The notes beneath the pieces were generated by a model. That model was given only the letters and a program-made list of their open reading frames with translations, did not search any database and had not been told where the DNA came from. Position numbers and translations under genes: made by a program. Of a stretch of 64,000 nt of DNA, positions 28,726 through 38,943 are shown piece after piece; the first letter of the stretch is position 1, and each line of letters opens with the position of its first letter. Source of the stretch: Neobacillus pocheonensis. Its GTDB lineage: Bacteria; Bacillota; Bacilli; Bacillales; Cytobacillaceae. The stretch spans positions 2,976,001-3,040,000 of the forward strand of contig JAMQCR010000001.1 of NCBI GenBank assembly GCA_023702235.1, read 5' to 3'.

Positions 28726-29394
28726 TTTAGCTCATTCACCTTAATTCTATTTTTAATCGCCTCAATACAGTCGTAAAAAGTGCTAAATCCTTGATGGGAT
28801 ATTTCCCATTCAGTACATTTTTCTTGAAGCAAGTCTCTAGCGAGCACAAAGTCAGCTTGCTTTGCTGCTTCAAGATCGGTGACAGAGTCTCCGATGACAA
28901 TATTGAAGCTGTCTTCTCTATTGGTTAACTTTCGAATGATACTCGGCTTACAGCAGCCGCAAGCATTCTTACATAAAGAATCACATTTATAAGGCCAAAA
29001 GAATTTTTACTCTTTCTCCTGAAAAATCAGATTCGTTGCAAAAAATTCCATTAAATGGTCCATAATTTTTTAAGATAGGATACAGAAAAAAATCAATTCC
29101 ACCACTTACGATATAAAGAGGAATCCTCACATCACGTGCAAATTCTACAAATTCCTTGAAGCCCTTCCGAATCTTTGCATTATTAATCGCAAATTCAGTA
29201 ATCTCAGCTTTTAAATTACTGGGTAGTAACGAGAATAATGACCCAACTCCCTGGCTAATTGAAATTTGCTGCGAAAGAATTTGATCTTTAATTTTTTCCC
29301 ACTTGGGGGGTGCGAATTTTTTCATGATGGCTATAATGTTGTCACTTTCTGTTACAGTCCCATCAAAGTCACAATAAATCACCGGTCTGGTCAT
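28719..29394 (-). CDS. mtnX: HK-MTPenyl-1-P phosphatase MtnX, frameshifted
   Basis: HAD-superfamily phosphatase of methionine salvage, about 225 codons. The nucleophile motif is [13 protein letters not shown] at the N terminus; IVSGGIDFF is motif [13 protein letters not shown], the metal-binding motif, lies in the part behind the frameshift. The break is at 28997-29000: KILLAL-stop becomes [21 protein letters not shown] when one base of the T-run next to GGCC is removed. ATG at 29394 overlaps the mtnW stop by four bases (ATGA). Probably a sequence error. Confidence 0.9.
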
Positions 29395-30605
29395 TTTGCG
29401 GCTGCCTCCGCACTTCCCCATAATTGAAGTGCTTTTTTAAGCTCTAAGGAACTTTCTGCACCTTCCGCTAATGTCTTACCTTGTAAAGTAGTATCAATCG
29501 CTTGTCGGAAGGCAAGTCCTCCTCCACATGCTCCATCAGGATGTCCGTGCACCCCTCCACCGGCGTTAATCACAGAATCAACTCCAAAATCCCTGATTAA
29601 TAATGGGACCAAGCCTGGATGAATTCCCGCAGAAGGTACCGGAAACGCTTGTTTAAAGGAATCCTCTTGCGTAAGCTCCTTTGCAATCGACAATGCGCTG
29701 TTTTTTTCTAATGCGACTGTTCCATATGGAGACGGGAAAAGGGACAAATCAGCACCTACATAGCGAAGAAGCTTTCCGAGCAATAACGAATGAGAAATAC
29801 CATAATGGGAGGAAGAGGTTAATGCACCACTGACTGCAGGATGTGCCATTAATGGTAAAGCGATTTCCTCGTCTTCTCTTAATTCCTGAAGAACATCTAG
29901 TCCATAAGAAAATACATTGAACAATAAGAGGTCCGCCCCAAGTTCGACAGCTTTCCGTGCTTTTTCTTTTAGTTTGGAGGTTCTGCCAGTGAGATTCACA
30001 GCGTACAACGTTCGATGCCCTGTCTGATTGTATACTTCTTGAAGGACCTTTTTACCTTCAACAATCCGTTTTTCAAACGGTGTTAGTTCATTTTCAAATA
30101 GGATTTCATCATCCTTAACGAAATCAACACCACCAAGTGCCTGCTGTTTGAGCTGTCCTACGAGGAAATCTATGTCCTTACCAAGTACTCCTTTAAAAAT
30201 ACTCATTAATAGTGGTCTGTCATAAACTCCAAGTATGTTTCGAAGACCCTCGATACCGAACCGTGGCCCTGGGAAATGTTTTTTTAATCCTTGATCAAAC
30301 TGCAAATCAAGTAATTTTATTTTTCCATCCAATGAAAGTTTTCCGAAAACCGTTGTTAGAATCGCAGGTAAGTCGGAGGAAAAATTTACCGATGGGTATG
30401 CTATATTGATGAGTGTTTTATCCTTTGAATCTGTTGGTAAACCTTCTATTGAAACAACTCTGCCTTTATGCTTTCGTAATTGGTCTTGTTCTAGTTCAGG
30501 CAGGTTGGTCCATGATCCGACTGTCAATCCTAAAGCGATTTCTTCTGCTTTTTTTTCGGGGTTTTTTTCTTCATGAACCAAATATGTAGCAATTATTTCA
30601 GTCAT
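29391..30605 (-). CDS. mtnW: DK-MTP-1-P enolase, RuBisCO-like protein
   Basis: 404-residue RuBisCO-like enolase of the methionine salvage pathway. The active-site region [12 protein letters not shown] corresponds to the lysine/metal-ligand segment, and the conserved phosphate-binding glycines lie in [20 protein letters not shown] precedes the ATG at 30605. First gene of mtnWXB, transcribed through the SAM riboswitch at 30682-30838. Confidence 0.96.
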   Translation of the reverse strand: MTEIIATYLVHEEKNPEKKAEEIALGLTVGSWTNLPELEQDQLRKHKGRVVSIEGLPTDSKDKTLINIAYPSVNFSSDLPAILTTVFGKLSLDGKIKLLDLQFDQGLKKHFPGPRFGIEGLRNILGVYDRPLLMSIFKGVLGKDIDFLVGQLKQQALGGVDFVKDDEILFENELTPFEKRIVEGKKVLQEVYNQTGHRTLYAVNLTGRTSKLKEKARKAVELGADLLLFNVFSYGLDVLQELREDEEIALPLMAHPAVSGALTSSSHYGISHSLLLGKLLRYVGADLSLFPSPYGTVALEKNSALSIAKELTQEDSFKQAFPVPSAGIHPGLVPLLIRDFGVDSVINAGGGVHGHPDGACGGGLAFRQAIDTTLQGKTLAEGAESSLELKKALQLWGSAEAAAK

Positions 30606-30681
30606 CGTAATCAACATCCTTTCACAAAAAACATGTGACACTGGAGATACCAGCGTTCGTTGTTGTACAAGCATAAACATA

Positions 30682-30838
30682 AAAAAACCTCTTCAATAAA
30701 GAAGAGGTTAGCATCACAAACTAACATCTTCTCATCTATCAGCTTTTCGCTGCAAGAATTAGCACCGTGCTTAACTATAGGTTAAGTCGGTTGCCGGGCT
30801 TCATCGGGCTAGTCCCTCCACCTGCTCTTGATAAGAAA
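30682..30838 (-). promoter_or_regulatory. SAM-I (S-box) riboswitch with terminator, controlling mtnWXB
   Basis: Minus-strand aptamer with TCTTATCAAGAG, the GGTGGAGGGACTAGCCC segment, GATGAAGCCCGGCAACC, CACGGTGCTAATTC and closing AGATGAGA. Downstream, CCTCTTC / GAAGAGG (30689-30707) followed by seven T residues is the terminator, and its 5' arm can pair alternatively as an antiterminator. High SAM would stop transcription. Confidence 0.96.
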
Positions 30839-30882
30839 ACATCGAATATATTTATTTTTATTTATTTTTAACTTTATTTTGG

Positions 30883-30911
30883 ATTATCCCAAGAAAAGAA
30901 TATTCTGTCAA
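30883..30911 (-). promoter_or_regulatory. Sigma-A promoter of mtnWXB
   Basis: TTGACA, 17-base spacer, GATAAT on the minus strand, immediately after the mtnE stop and about 45 bases before the riboswitch. Confidence 0.85.
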
Positions 30912-32090
30912 CTATTTTTTGAAAATTTCTAAAGAACTGATTCGATCGATAGCTTCTATTAACCGTTCCTCAGATGTTAATAATCCCACCCGTACGAACC
31001 CTTCTCCGAACTCACCGAAGCCAATTCCTGGTGCAACCATGATATGTGCTTGTTCAAGGAGAATGTCAGCAAATTGCTCTGATGTAAGACCATTTGGAAC
31101 CTTTAACCATGCAAAAAAGGAACCTTTTGGCGCCGTAACATCCCAGCCAATCTTACGAAGTCCGTTAATAAGTATATTCCGTCTCTGTTCATAAAGCTGG
31201 TTCAATTCCCTTACACAATTCTGCGGCCCTAATAATGCAGCTGCGGCAGCTTCCTGTACCGCCCCAAATAAGCTCACATAAAGGTGGTCCTGCAACAGCT
31301 CGATGGCAGAAATAACACTTTCATTACCAACAGCAAAACCCACACGCCATCCAGCCATATTGTAAGTTTTAGATAGGGTATAGATTTCGATTCCTATCTC
31401 TTTTGCCCCATCAACCTGCAGAAAACTAAGCGGTTTTTCACCATCAAAACCAATAGCTCCATAGGCAAAATCATGAACAACACAAATATCATTCTCGCGG
31501 GCAAGAGCGACAGTGTCTTCAAAAAACTCCTTTGTAGCCGTTAAGCCTGTTGGATTATTAGGATAATTAAGAAACATTAATTTTGCTTTTAATAAATCTT
31601 CTTGGGAAATTTGGTTATAATCTGGTAAAAAATTATTTTCTTCTTTTAGAGGCAGTGTTACCATTTCAGCTTTTGCAAGTGCAACTCCAGACAAATAATC
31701 TGGATAGCCCGGATCTGGAACAAAAATTGTGTCACCAGGGTTTAAGAGGCATTGAGGAATCTCCACAAGTCCTGCTTTTCCTCCAAACAAGATAGCCACT
31801 TCTTTATCCGGATTAATGGATACATTGTATTCCCTATAATAAAAATCAGCAACGGCATGTTTTAAATAAAGATGTCCTTGAAAGGGAGAATATTTATGAT
31901 TCTCAGGTTTCATTGCCGCTTCCTGGAGCATTTCAACAATATGATTCGGTGTTGGCTGATCTGGATTGCCTTGTCCCAAATTAATTACATCATATCCTTG
32001 CTCGATAAATTGACCTACTTTTTTGACAAGAGAAGCAAAAAACTGCTTTGGAAGGTTATTCAATATTTCTGATGGTAGAAATTGCTTCAT
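30912..32090 (-). CDS. mtnE: PLP aminotransferase, methionine salvage
   Basis: 392-residue fold-type I aminotransferase. The PLP lysine is in TLSKTYNMAGWRVGFAVGN; NYPNNPTG and the C-terminal arginine in GEGFVRVGLL complete the active site. In Bacillus the MtnE (YkrV) enzyme transaminates ketomethylthiobutyrate to methionine, and the location between mtnW and mtnU supports that. The second ATG (32090) is better spaced from AGGTGA. No terminator is seen before the mtnW promoter. A related enzyme lies at 62252-63422. Confidence 0.88.
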   Translation of the reverse strand: MKQFLPSEILNNLPKQFFASLVKKVGQFIEQGYDVINLGQGNPDQPTPNHIVEMLQEAAMKPENHKYSPFQGHLYLKHAVADFYYREYNVSINPDKEVAILFGGKAGLVEIPQCLLNPGDTIFVPDPGYPDYLSGVALAKAEMVTLPLKEENNFLPDYNQISQEDLLKAKLMFLNYPNNPTGLTATKEFFEDTVALARENDICVVHDFAYGAIGFDGEKPLSFLQVDGAKEIGIEIYTLSKTYNMAGWRVGFAVGNESVISAIELLQDHLYVSLFGAVQEAAAAALLGPQNCVRELNQLYEQRRNILINGLRKIGWDVTAPKGSFFAWLKVPNGLTSEQFADILLEQAHIMVAPGIGFGEFGEGFVRVGLLTSEERLIEAIDRISSLEIFKK

Positions 32091-32204
32091 CATCTCACCT
32101 GCTTACATATTTCATTTTAGAGTTGAAATTCTAATCACAAATGATATAACTTTTATATCAGCCTGTAAAGTAAAAATTCCAAAAATCAAAAAGGGGTGAA
32201 GATT

Positions 32205-32990
32205 TTGAAATTAAAAATAGCCTGTCTGCAAATGGATATCGCTTTTGGCGAGCCTGTTAAAAACTATCAATCGGTTGAAAAACTAATACAAAAAGCAAGC
32301 AATGATAAACCCGATATTATTGTTCTTCCAGAGTTGTGGACTACTGGATATGACTTAACGCGTCTTGACACAATTGCAGACAAGAACGCTGCGCATACGA
32401 TCAAATTTCTTAAACAAGCGGCAATAAAATACCGGGTGCATTTTGTCGGAGGTTCGGTAGCAAATAAAGGTGATACTGGTGTAAAAAACACGCTGCTGAT
32501 TATAAACAAAAAAGGGCAGCTCGTACACCTGTATAGTAAACTTCATCTATTTAAACTAATGGATGAGCATCTTTATCTAGAAGCGGGTGCTGAAAAAGGG
32601 CTATTTGAACTGGAAGAACACCAGTTTGCGGGGGTCATTTGCTATGATATAAGATTCCCCGAATGGATTCGTTCCCATACGGCAAAAGGTGCTGAAGTAT
32701 TGTTTGTTGTTGCTGAGTGGCCAGCTCCCCGTCTTTCCCACTGGCGAGCATTACTTATTGCTAGAGCGATTGAAAATCAATGTTTTGTTATCGGATGTAA
32801 CCGATCAGGTCAAGATCCTACTAACCAATTTGCTGGCCACTCGATGATTATTGATCCATGGGGTGAAGTAGTAGCCGAAGCTCGAGAAAACGAAGAAATC
32901 TTAACAGCTGTGATAGATTTGGAGCTTGTAAAGGAAATTCGTAAGCTGATTCCTATTTTTGAGGATCGGAAACCTGATTATTATAAATGA
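32205..32990 (+). CDS. mtnU: Nitrilase-superfamily amidase, MtnU-like
   Basis: 261-residue carbon-nitrogen hydrolase. The catalytic triad is visible as Glu in VLPELWTTGYD, Lys in YSKLHLFKL and Cys in VICYDIRFPEW. MtnU is attributed to hydrolysis of the omega-amide (alpha-ketoglutaramate-type) made by salvage transamination, and the gene neighbours mtnE and mtnK in Bacillus. TTG at 32205 is chosen because AAAGGGGTG lies at proper distance; a GTG at 32196 overlaps that site. Divergent from mtnE. Confidence 0.88.
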   Translation: MKLKIACLQMDIAFGEPVKNYQSVEKLIQKASNDKPDIIVLPELWTTGYDLTRLDTIADKNAAHTIKFLKQAAIKYRVHFVGGSVANKGDTGVKNTLLIINKKGQLVHLYSKLHLFKLMDEHLYLEAGAEKGLFELEEHQFAGVICYDIRFPEWIRSHTAKGAEVLFVVAEWPAPRLSHWRALLIARAIENQCFVIGCNRSGQDPTNQFAGHSMIIDPWGEVVAEARENEEILTAVIDLELVKEIRKLIPIFEDRKPDYYK

Positions 32991-33003
32991 TTTCTAAATA
33001 ATA

Positions 33004-33033
33004 TTGACAATATTGCGACTATACTGTTATTAT
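33004..33033 (+). promoter_or_regulatory. Probable promoter of mtnK
   Basis: TTGACA at 33004-33009 and TATTAT at 33028-33033 with an 18-base spacer, about 30 bases before the SAM riboswitch. Confidence 0.55.
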
Positions 33034-33066
33034 TTTTACCAGATTGTATAAATTGAAAATTGAATT

Positions 33067-33276
33067 TTCTCTTATCATGAGCTGGCTAGGGATTTTGCCC
33101 TTTGAAGCCCAGCAACCGACCGTAATACCATTGTAAAATGGGGCGCTTCATGCGCCTGGGGTTTTCCCTTTTAAGGCACGGTGCTAATTCCAACAGGAAG
33201 AGATTCTTTCTGAGAGATAAGAGGTTCGAAGAATAATAATCTTCTAGCCTCTTCCAGATGAGAAAGAGGCTTTTTC
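33067..33276 (+). promoter_or_regulatory. SAM-I (S-box) riboswitch with terminator, controlling mtnK
   Basis: Aptamer elements CTCTTATCATGAG, GAAGCCCAGCAACCG, GGCACGGTGCTAATTCC and closing GAGAGATAAGAGG; terminator GCCTCTT / AAGAGGC with T-tract at 33246-33276. The P3 arm is extended by a GGGGCG...CGCC hairpin. Confidence 0.96.
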
Positions 33277-33324
33277 GTGTCTAATTGGACAGAAGATGCC
33301 TCCCATTACTAGGAGGAAAGTTAA

Positions 33325-34508
33325 ATGAGTCAACTTAACCAAAAATCATACCAGCCATTAACTGTAGTAACTGCCGCTGAGCTAGCAATAAGCTTAAATT
33401 TATTCGCAGAAAATGCGGATTTAACTTGTAAAGAGATTGGTGATGGCAATCTCAATCTTGTTTTTCATATTGTTGATCCTAGGAATGAAAAAGGTATTAT
33501 TATAAAGCAAGCTCTCCCCTATGCAAAAGTCGTTGGGGAAAGCTGCCACTAACGGTTAAAAGAGCGAAAATTGAGGCGGATGCTTTAAAAGTATTTGGGC
33601 ATATTGCTTCTGAATACGTTCCAGTTGTTTATTATACTGATGATTGTCTTGCGATTACCGTTATGGAGGATCTCTCACACCTTACCATTGCCAGAACGGG
33701 GTTCATTAATGGCGAAACCTATCCGTTGCTTTCAAAGCATCTTGGCGAATATCTAGCCAAAACATTATTTCACACGTCCGATTACGCTTTAGGTCCGGCT
33801 GTAAAAAAAGCACAGGTCCAAAAATTTATTAATCCTGAACTTTGCAAAATTACCGAAGACCTAATTTTCACAGATCCGTTCTACAATGCCGAAACAAATG
33901 ATTTTGAGTTAGGTTTGCAGAAAGATGTCGAAGCGATTTGGAATGATGAAGAACTAAAATTTCATGTTTCCATTTTGAAAAAAAGTTTTTTAACCGAAGC
34001 CGAGGTGCTTCTTCATGGCGACTTGCATACTGGAAGTGTCTTTGCAAATGAAACTGAAACAAAAGTGATCGACCCTGAATTTTCCTTCTATGGTCCGGCT
34101 GGTTTTGATATCGGTCAAGTATTTGCGAATCTCCTCTTTCAGGTAATCGTAAATAACCAGAACCGTGAAGTATTTCTAGAGCATATTGAAACCGTATGGA
34201 ATGTTTTTGAAAAACAATTTATTCAGCTTTGGGAATCCGATAACAAAGAAAAACTTTCTAAATCTAAAAACTTTCTTACCTATGTGTTAACAAAATATTT
34301 TGAGGATGCCTTAGGATTTGCTGGTTGTGAGTTAATTAGAAGAACAGTAGGACTTGCACATGTAGCCGATTTGGATAGTATTGGAGACGAAGGAGCTCGA
34401 ATAAAAGCGAAACGCAAAACATTAGAGCTTGGAAAGATTCTTATTAAACAACGAAAAGATAGAAACGCTCTTTCCTCGTTTCTATCTACAATTAAAGAAA
34501 CACTTTAA
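33325..34508 (+). CDS. mtnK: Methylthioribose kinase, frameshifted
   Basis: About 394-codon kinase of the choline-kinase/APH fold phosphorylating 5-methylthioribose at O1. VFHIVDPRNEKGIIIKQALPY is the ATP-binding beta strand region, LLHGDLHTGSVFA the catalytic loop and VIDPEFSFYGPAGFDIG the metal-binding loop. The frame breaks at 33544-33546: GESCH-stop becomes GESWPLTVKRAKIEADAL when TGCC is restored to TGGCC. Under SAM riboswitch control. The usual partner mtnA is not adjacent here. Frameshift probably artefactual. Confidence 0.93.
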
Positions 34509-34512
34509 TTGT

Positions 34513-34557
34513 ATAAATGAAGAAAAGAGCTAAAAACAGCCTCTTTTCTTCATTTCT
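34513..34557. terminator. Bidirectional terminator between mtnK and por
   Basis: AATGAAGAAAAGAG / CTCTTTTCTTCATT stem around ctaaaaacagc, T-rich on both sides. Confidence 0.8.
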
Positions 34558-36850
34558 TAAAGCATTGGATTTTCATGCTTGGCTTTTAGACGTTGCCACC
34601 TTTTTTCTACTTCATCTTCAAACTCTTCTAATACTGGTTTATTTTCGTCTTTTAGAAGATGTTTTGTTTTACCCATGTACTTTAGCCAATCAGATAAAGG
34701 AATACGTTTGTTTTTTTGTTCTGGATTGTAAGTAATGGTCGTAACACCTTGTTCTACTTCATAAAGTGGGAAGAAGCAAGAATTTACCGCAGCTTCCACG
34801 ATTGTTGTTCCGAAACGGTCATCAGATTTCCAGTTTAATGGACATGTAATTAAGATTTTACCGTAAACAGTTCCAACATTTTGAGCATACCACTGTGCTT
34901 TTGCCCCTTTTTTAATTAAATCTTGTGGGAAGCCTTCCGAACCGGTAAACACATATGGCATATTTGTTGCAGTCATAATTTGAGCAGTATCTTTATGATG
35001 GAATGCTTTTCCACGCTGTGTTTTTCCTACACCTGATGTACTTGTCATATGTCCCATTGGTGTAGAATATGACATTTGTGATCCAGTATTCATGTAGCCT
35101 TCATTATCATATTCAAGCATGATCATTTTATGTCCACGAAGGGTTGTCCCAATTGCAGAACCCATACCAATATCCATACCACCATCACCGGTAATCATGA
35201 CAAACGTTGCATCATCTGAAACTTCAATTTCTCCGCGACGCTTCAATTCCATGAATGCTTCGACCGTCCCTGATAATGTCGCTGCTCCGTTTTGGAACAG
35301 ATTGTGCATCATGGTTTGCTTATGTGAGGTGTTTGGATAGCCAGTAGTTGTTACATAGGCACAGCCTGTTTGGAAAAGTGTAACGATGTCTCCTTCAATT
35401 CCTTTAAAGAATAACTCGAGCCCTGCAAAAATTCCACATCCAGGGCATGCTCCGTGACCTGACGAAATTCGTTTTGGTTTACCAGTTAAGGCACGAAGCG
35501 GTGGGATTTTCACCTTTAATTTATTTGTTTCTTCGTCCATTTTCACATCAATTAAACCTGTTTTAAATACATCACCATATTGTGGTAAAATGACAGGCTT
35601 AAGGATTTTTTCCGGGTTGCCAGGAACATGACCATAGTAATCAAATGGCTTTTCAGCATAGCCTTTTTCCATTGCATCAATGGCATTTCGAAAAACGCAG
35701 TGGCGTCGCTCGCATAGAAGTCCTTGCCGCCAAGACCAAATACTCGGCTTAATACAATCGTATGGTTCCCAAAGTCTTCCTGAAGGGCAGATTTTACTTC
35801 ATGTGTTAAGTTAGGTCCATTTGCTCCATAGGAATCCGCACGTTCTCCAACTACTAATGCTTTCACATTTTTAAGTGCCTCACGGATTTTTTTCGCCGGG
35901 AATGGACGGATAATATTAGGGCTGATAACACCAGCCTTAATGCCTTTTTCACGAAGTTGGTCTACAACATCCTTAGCAGATTCTCCAACAGAGTTTAAGA
36001 GGAATACAGCCACTTCTGCGTCTTCCATTTTATATAAATCAAGGACGGGATATTCTCTTCCTGAAACCTTCGCATATTCTGCTGCTACTTCCCTAAATAC
36101 TTCACCCGCATTATACATCGCTTCAGATTGTTGGAAGTGATTGTTTAGAAAATCATCCCCACTCATATGCGCACCGATGGTTACTGGTTTTTGTGGATTC
36201 CTAATAAAATTGTAATCAGTTGGATTTTCACCAACAAATTGCTGAACAACGTTGCGGTCTTTAAAATATTCCACACGACGTTTTTGGTGAGATGTAAAGA
36301 ATCCGTCATATGCAACAATTACAGGTAAGCGTACTTTTGAATGCTCTGCAATTTTTAGAGCCATGATGTTCATATCGTAAACAGCTTGAGGAGTTTTAGC
36401 GGTTAAAATAACCCAGCCGGTATTTAGTGCGTAATAAAGATCGGAGTGATCTCCGCGAATATCAAGTGGACCACTAACTGCGCGCGTAACGAGATTCATG
36501 ACCATTGGGAAACGAGTTCCTGATTGTACAGGCATCTGTTCAATCATATATAAAAATCCATTTGCACTTGTTGCATTGATCACCCGTGCTCCTGTAACCG
36601 CTGCACCGTAGCAAATACCAGCTGAACCGTGCTCACCATCTGCAGGAATTAGCTTAATATCATGCTCACCACGTGTTTTCATTTGGTCTAAAAATTGTGC
36701 CACTTCTGTTGAAGGCGTAATTGGGAAATATCCCATGATATGATAATTGATTTGTGCTGCAGCCATGGCAGCCATTTCATTTCCTGATTCAAAGGTAGAA
36801 ATTTGTTCAGCCACACCTTGAGTTGTTAATTTATCTTCTAAAATTGCCAT
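34557..36850 (-). CDS. porA: 2-oxoacid:ferredoxin oxidoreductase, fused alpha and beta subunits, frameshifted
   Basis: About 764 codons as one gene once a frameshift is corrected. Residues 1-390 form the alpha subunit (FPITPSTEVAQF, ATSANGFLYMIEQMP, IRGDHSDLYYALNTGW). After a linker comes the beta subunit with SGHGACPGCGIFAGLELFFK and the TPP motif TGDGGMDIGMGS. The break near 35682-35684 (FFEMPLMQW) is repaired by restoring ATGGCC, giving FFEMAIDAMEKGYAEKPFDYYG in continuous frame with beta. No ribosome binding site or start separates the domains, so they look fused. It starts within the stop of the gamma/delta gene (TAATG). Substrate (pyruvate or other 2-oxoacid) is not determined. Confidence 0.85.
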
Positions 36851-37863
36851 TAGATTCTACCTCCTGTTACATAAGGAAAGTTTTGCTTAACGCGGTTATC
36901 ATCTGCATAGCTAAGAATCTCACGAAGATCGCCAAGCGCATCGGTTGGACATGCTTCTACACATTTTAGACAACCTTTACAATATTGATAGTCAATTCCT
37001 TTAAGGAACATTTGCTTTCTACCACGCTTATCTTCTCCTTCTTCCCAAACAAAACAAAAATCTGGACAAACATTATCACAAGCTGCACAGTGGATACATT
37101 TAGATTGTTGGAATTCAGGAAGGAATCCTTGTCGAGATCCGCTTAAATCTTTAAAAATACTATTAGCCTGAGAAATCATGACGCCGCCGATTTCTTGGGT
37201 CATGTATCCAAGCGTAGGAAGTGGGCGTTTGAAGGCTTTTCCTTCAGCCCCTTCTGGCACTTCATAAGTTTTAAATTGAACTTCATTATAGCCTCGATCA
37301 AACGTACGAATATTTGGTTCAACAAGATGCGGATATTTTCTTGTAAATGTTTTCCGAATAACATCTCTCATTGATTCCGGATCTAAAAAATCACAAATAC
37401 GGTATAATGCACCAAGCATCGCTGTATTTACTTTTGTTTTTTCTTCAACTGCAATCGTAAGCGCATCAACAATGGCAAGCGTGCCATATTCCAGGTGTAA
37501 ATCACTCTTAACATCATCAAAATCCCTGGATGTATTTACCAAGACGATACCATCAGCATTCAAACCGCTTACAACATCAACTGTCCTATATAAAGCTTCA
37601 TGGAAAACACCAACAATATGTGGTTGTTCAATTGGACTATGATCTCTAATTTCTACATCCGGTTCACAAAATCGGATGAAGCTTTTTACTGGTGATCCTT
37701 TCTTTTCAGACCCATAAGATGAGAAATTGGATCCTTTTAAACCAAGACTAAAAACGCCCGCCTCAGCTAACATTTTTCCTGCTAAGTTAGCTCCAAGACC
37801 ACCAATTGATTCTAAACGGATTTCAAAAAATCCCAACTCATTTTTCTTCAGTAAGATTGACAT
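36850..37863 (-). CDS. porG: 2-oxoacid:ferredoxin oxidoreductase, fused gamma and ferredoxin (delta) subunits
   Basis: 337 residues. The N-terminal gamma domain starts EIRLESIGGLGANLAGKMLAE (phosphate/CoA-binding loop family). The C-terminal domain carries two 4Fe-4S clusters: CIHCAACDNVCPDFC and CKGCLKCVEACP. GGAGGG precedes the ATG. It is the promoter-proximal gene of a two-gene operon; together the two polypeptides contain all four domains of PFOR/VOR-type enzymes. A structured leader lies upstream at 37883-37942. Confidence 0.9.
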   Translation of the reverse strand: MSILLKKNELGFFEIRLESIGGLGANLAGKMLAEAGVFSLGLKGSNFSSYGSEKKGSPVKSFIRFCEPDVEIRDHSPIEQPHIVGVFHEALYRTVDVVSGLNADGIVLVNTSRDFDDVKSDLHLEYGTLAIVDALTIAVEEKTKVNTAMLGALYRICDFLDPESMRDVIRKTFTRKYPHLVEPNIRTFDRGYNEVQFKTYEVPEGAEGKAFKRPLPTLGYMTQEIGGVMISQANSIFKDLSGSRQGFLPEFQQSKCIHCAACDNVCPDFCFVWEEGEDKRGRKQMFLKGIDYQYCKGCLKCVEACPTDALGDLREILSYADDNRVKQNFPYVTGGRI

Positions 37864-37882
37864 GTTCTCCCTCCAATAAAAG

Positions 37883-37942
37883 AAAGGCGTATGCGCCTTC
37901 TACAATAAAAAGTCTAGAATAACTCCCCATTTGTTATTGTAG
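37883..37942 (-). promoter_or_regulatory. Structured leader of the por operon, possible attenuator
   Basis: Minus strand: CTACAATAA / TTATTGTAG (37934-37942 and 37900-37908) form one stem that can extend through GCCC/GGC; AAGGCG / CGCCTT followed by TCTTTT (37883-37899) forms a terminator-like second stem. The extended first stem and the second stem share the GGCG segment, so they may be alternatives. 20 bases before the gene start. Confidence 0.45.
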
Positions 37943-38169
37943 GGCACCTTTTTTTATAAAGCTGTGACAAATGTCAAACATTGAGAAAAATTTTTATAAT
38001 ACATTCCTATTTTCTTGAAAAACCTTTAATTTATATGGCTTTATTACGCGCTCACAATTATATAACAGGTTATCGATTGTGGTATAACAGTTAAATCCTT
38101 TTTAGAAAAACGTGTAGAATCCATTACTTAATTTAAAATTAGAGCGTATTTTTTCCCTATCATAATGAA

Positions 38170-38198
38170 AGGCCTGTCTCATAAAACGAGACAGACCA
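38170..38198 (-). terminator. Terminator of lutABC
   Basis: GGTCTGTCTCGT / ACGAGACAGGCC-type stem after lutC. Confidence 0.75.
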
Positions 38199-38221
38199 AA
38201 TAATATGGCTAGAAATTATTT

Positions 38222-38941
38222 TTAAAGATCATTAATGACAATATAAGAAGCTTTAACGGGTCCGTGTACTCCGACAACAAGATTGAGCTCAATATCCGCT
38301 GAATTACTTGGTCCGGTAATAAAATTGATGCAAGATGCAACATGTCCAGTCTTTTGATGTATTTCTCGCATTTTCTTTGCTGCTTGGGTCATCCGAGGAA
38401 CAAGTGTGCTTTTCGGAATAAGCATGATCGATGTTACAGGTAAAAAGCTTACGGTTCTTCCCCTGTTTTCATCGCTAAAAAGGACCACTGTTCCTGATTC
38501 CGCAAGTGTAATTTCACTTATGGTTATCCCTATATTTGCCTTTTCGGCTTTACAAATGTTTTGATCTTCTACTGTATGATCCCATTGAAAAACTTCAATA
38601 TTTTGATTAGGCCATTCTTTTTTCATTAGAGAATCCAGTCCCCACTTGGTAAAGCGCTCATCCTTCCAAGTTACAATCGGACCACCACCATAGTTTGCAA
38701 CAACCCCGCCTAGGACGTCCGATAATTCTTTGCTGTCTGTAGTGAAGAAGTTTGTATGGATCTTCTTACACTGTTCTTTCAATACTTCAACCAATTCGTC
38801 CTGTGAAGCATCTTTTAACACTTCATATTGTGGTTGAAATTTCCAGACTGGTTTTTCAACCGGAGAAGTACTACGGGGGCGGTCAAGACGATTGGCGATT
38901 TGATTTAAAAACTTATCCCGATTGTGTATAGTACCTATCAT
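38222..38941 (-). CDS. lutC: Lactate utilization protein C
   Basis: 239-residue LUD-domain protein, third component of the LutABC L-lactate oxidation complex. Characteristic segments are IGITISEITLAESGTVVLFS and RTVSFLPVTSIMLIP. GGAGG in the last codons of lutB serves as its ribosome binding site, with two bases between lutB stop and lutC ATG. Confidence 0.95.
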   Translation of the reverse strand: MIGTIHNRDKFLNQIANRLDRPRSTSPVEKPVWKFQPQYEVLKDASQDELVEVLKEQCKKIHTNFFTTDSKELSDVLGGVVANYGGGPIVTWKDERFTKWGLDSLMKKEWPNQNIEVFQWDHTVEDQNICKAEKANIGITISEITLAESGTVVLFSDENRGRTVSFLPVTSIMLIPKSTLVPRMTQAAKKMREIHQKTGHVASCINFITGPSNSADIELNLVVGVHGPVKASYIVINDL

Positions 38942-38943
38942 GA

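Noticed and set aside
33325..33552. 75-codon stand-alone gene
   Set aside because: It is the N-terminal part of mtnK cut off by a one-base error in TGGCC, not a separate gene.
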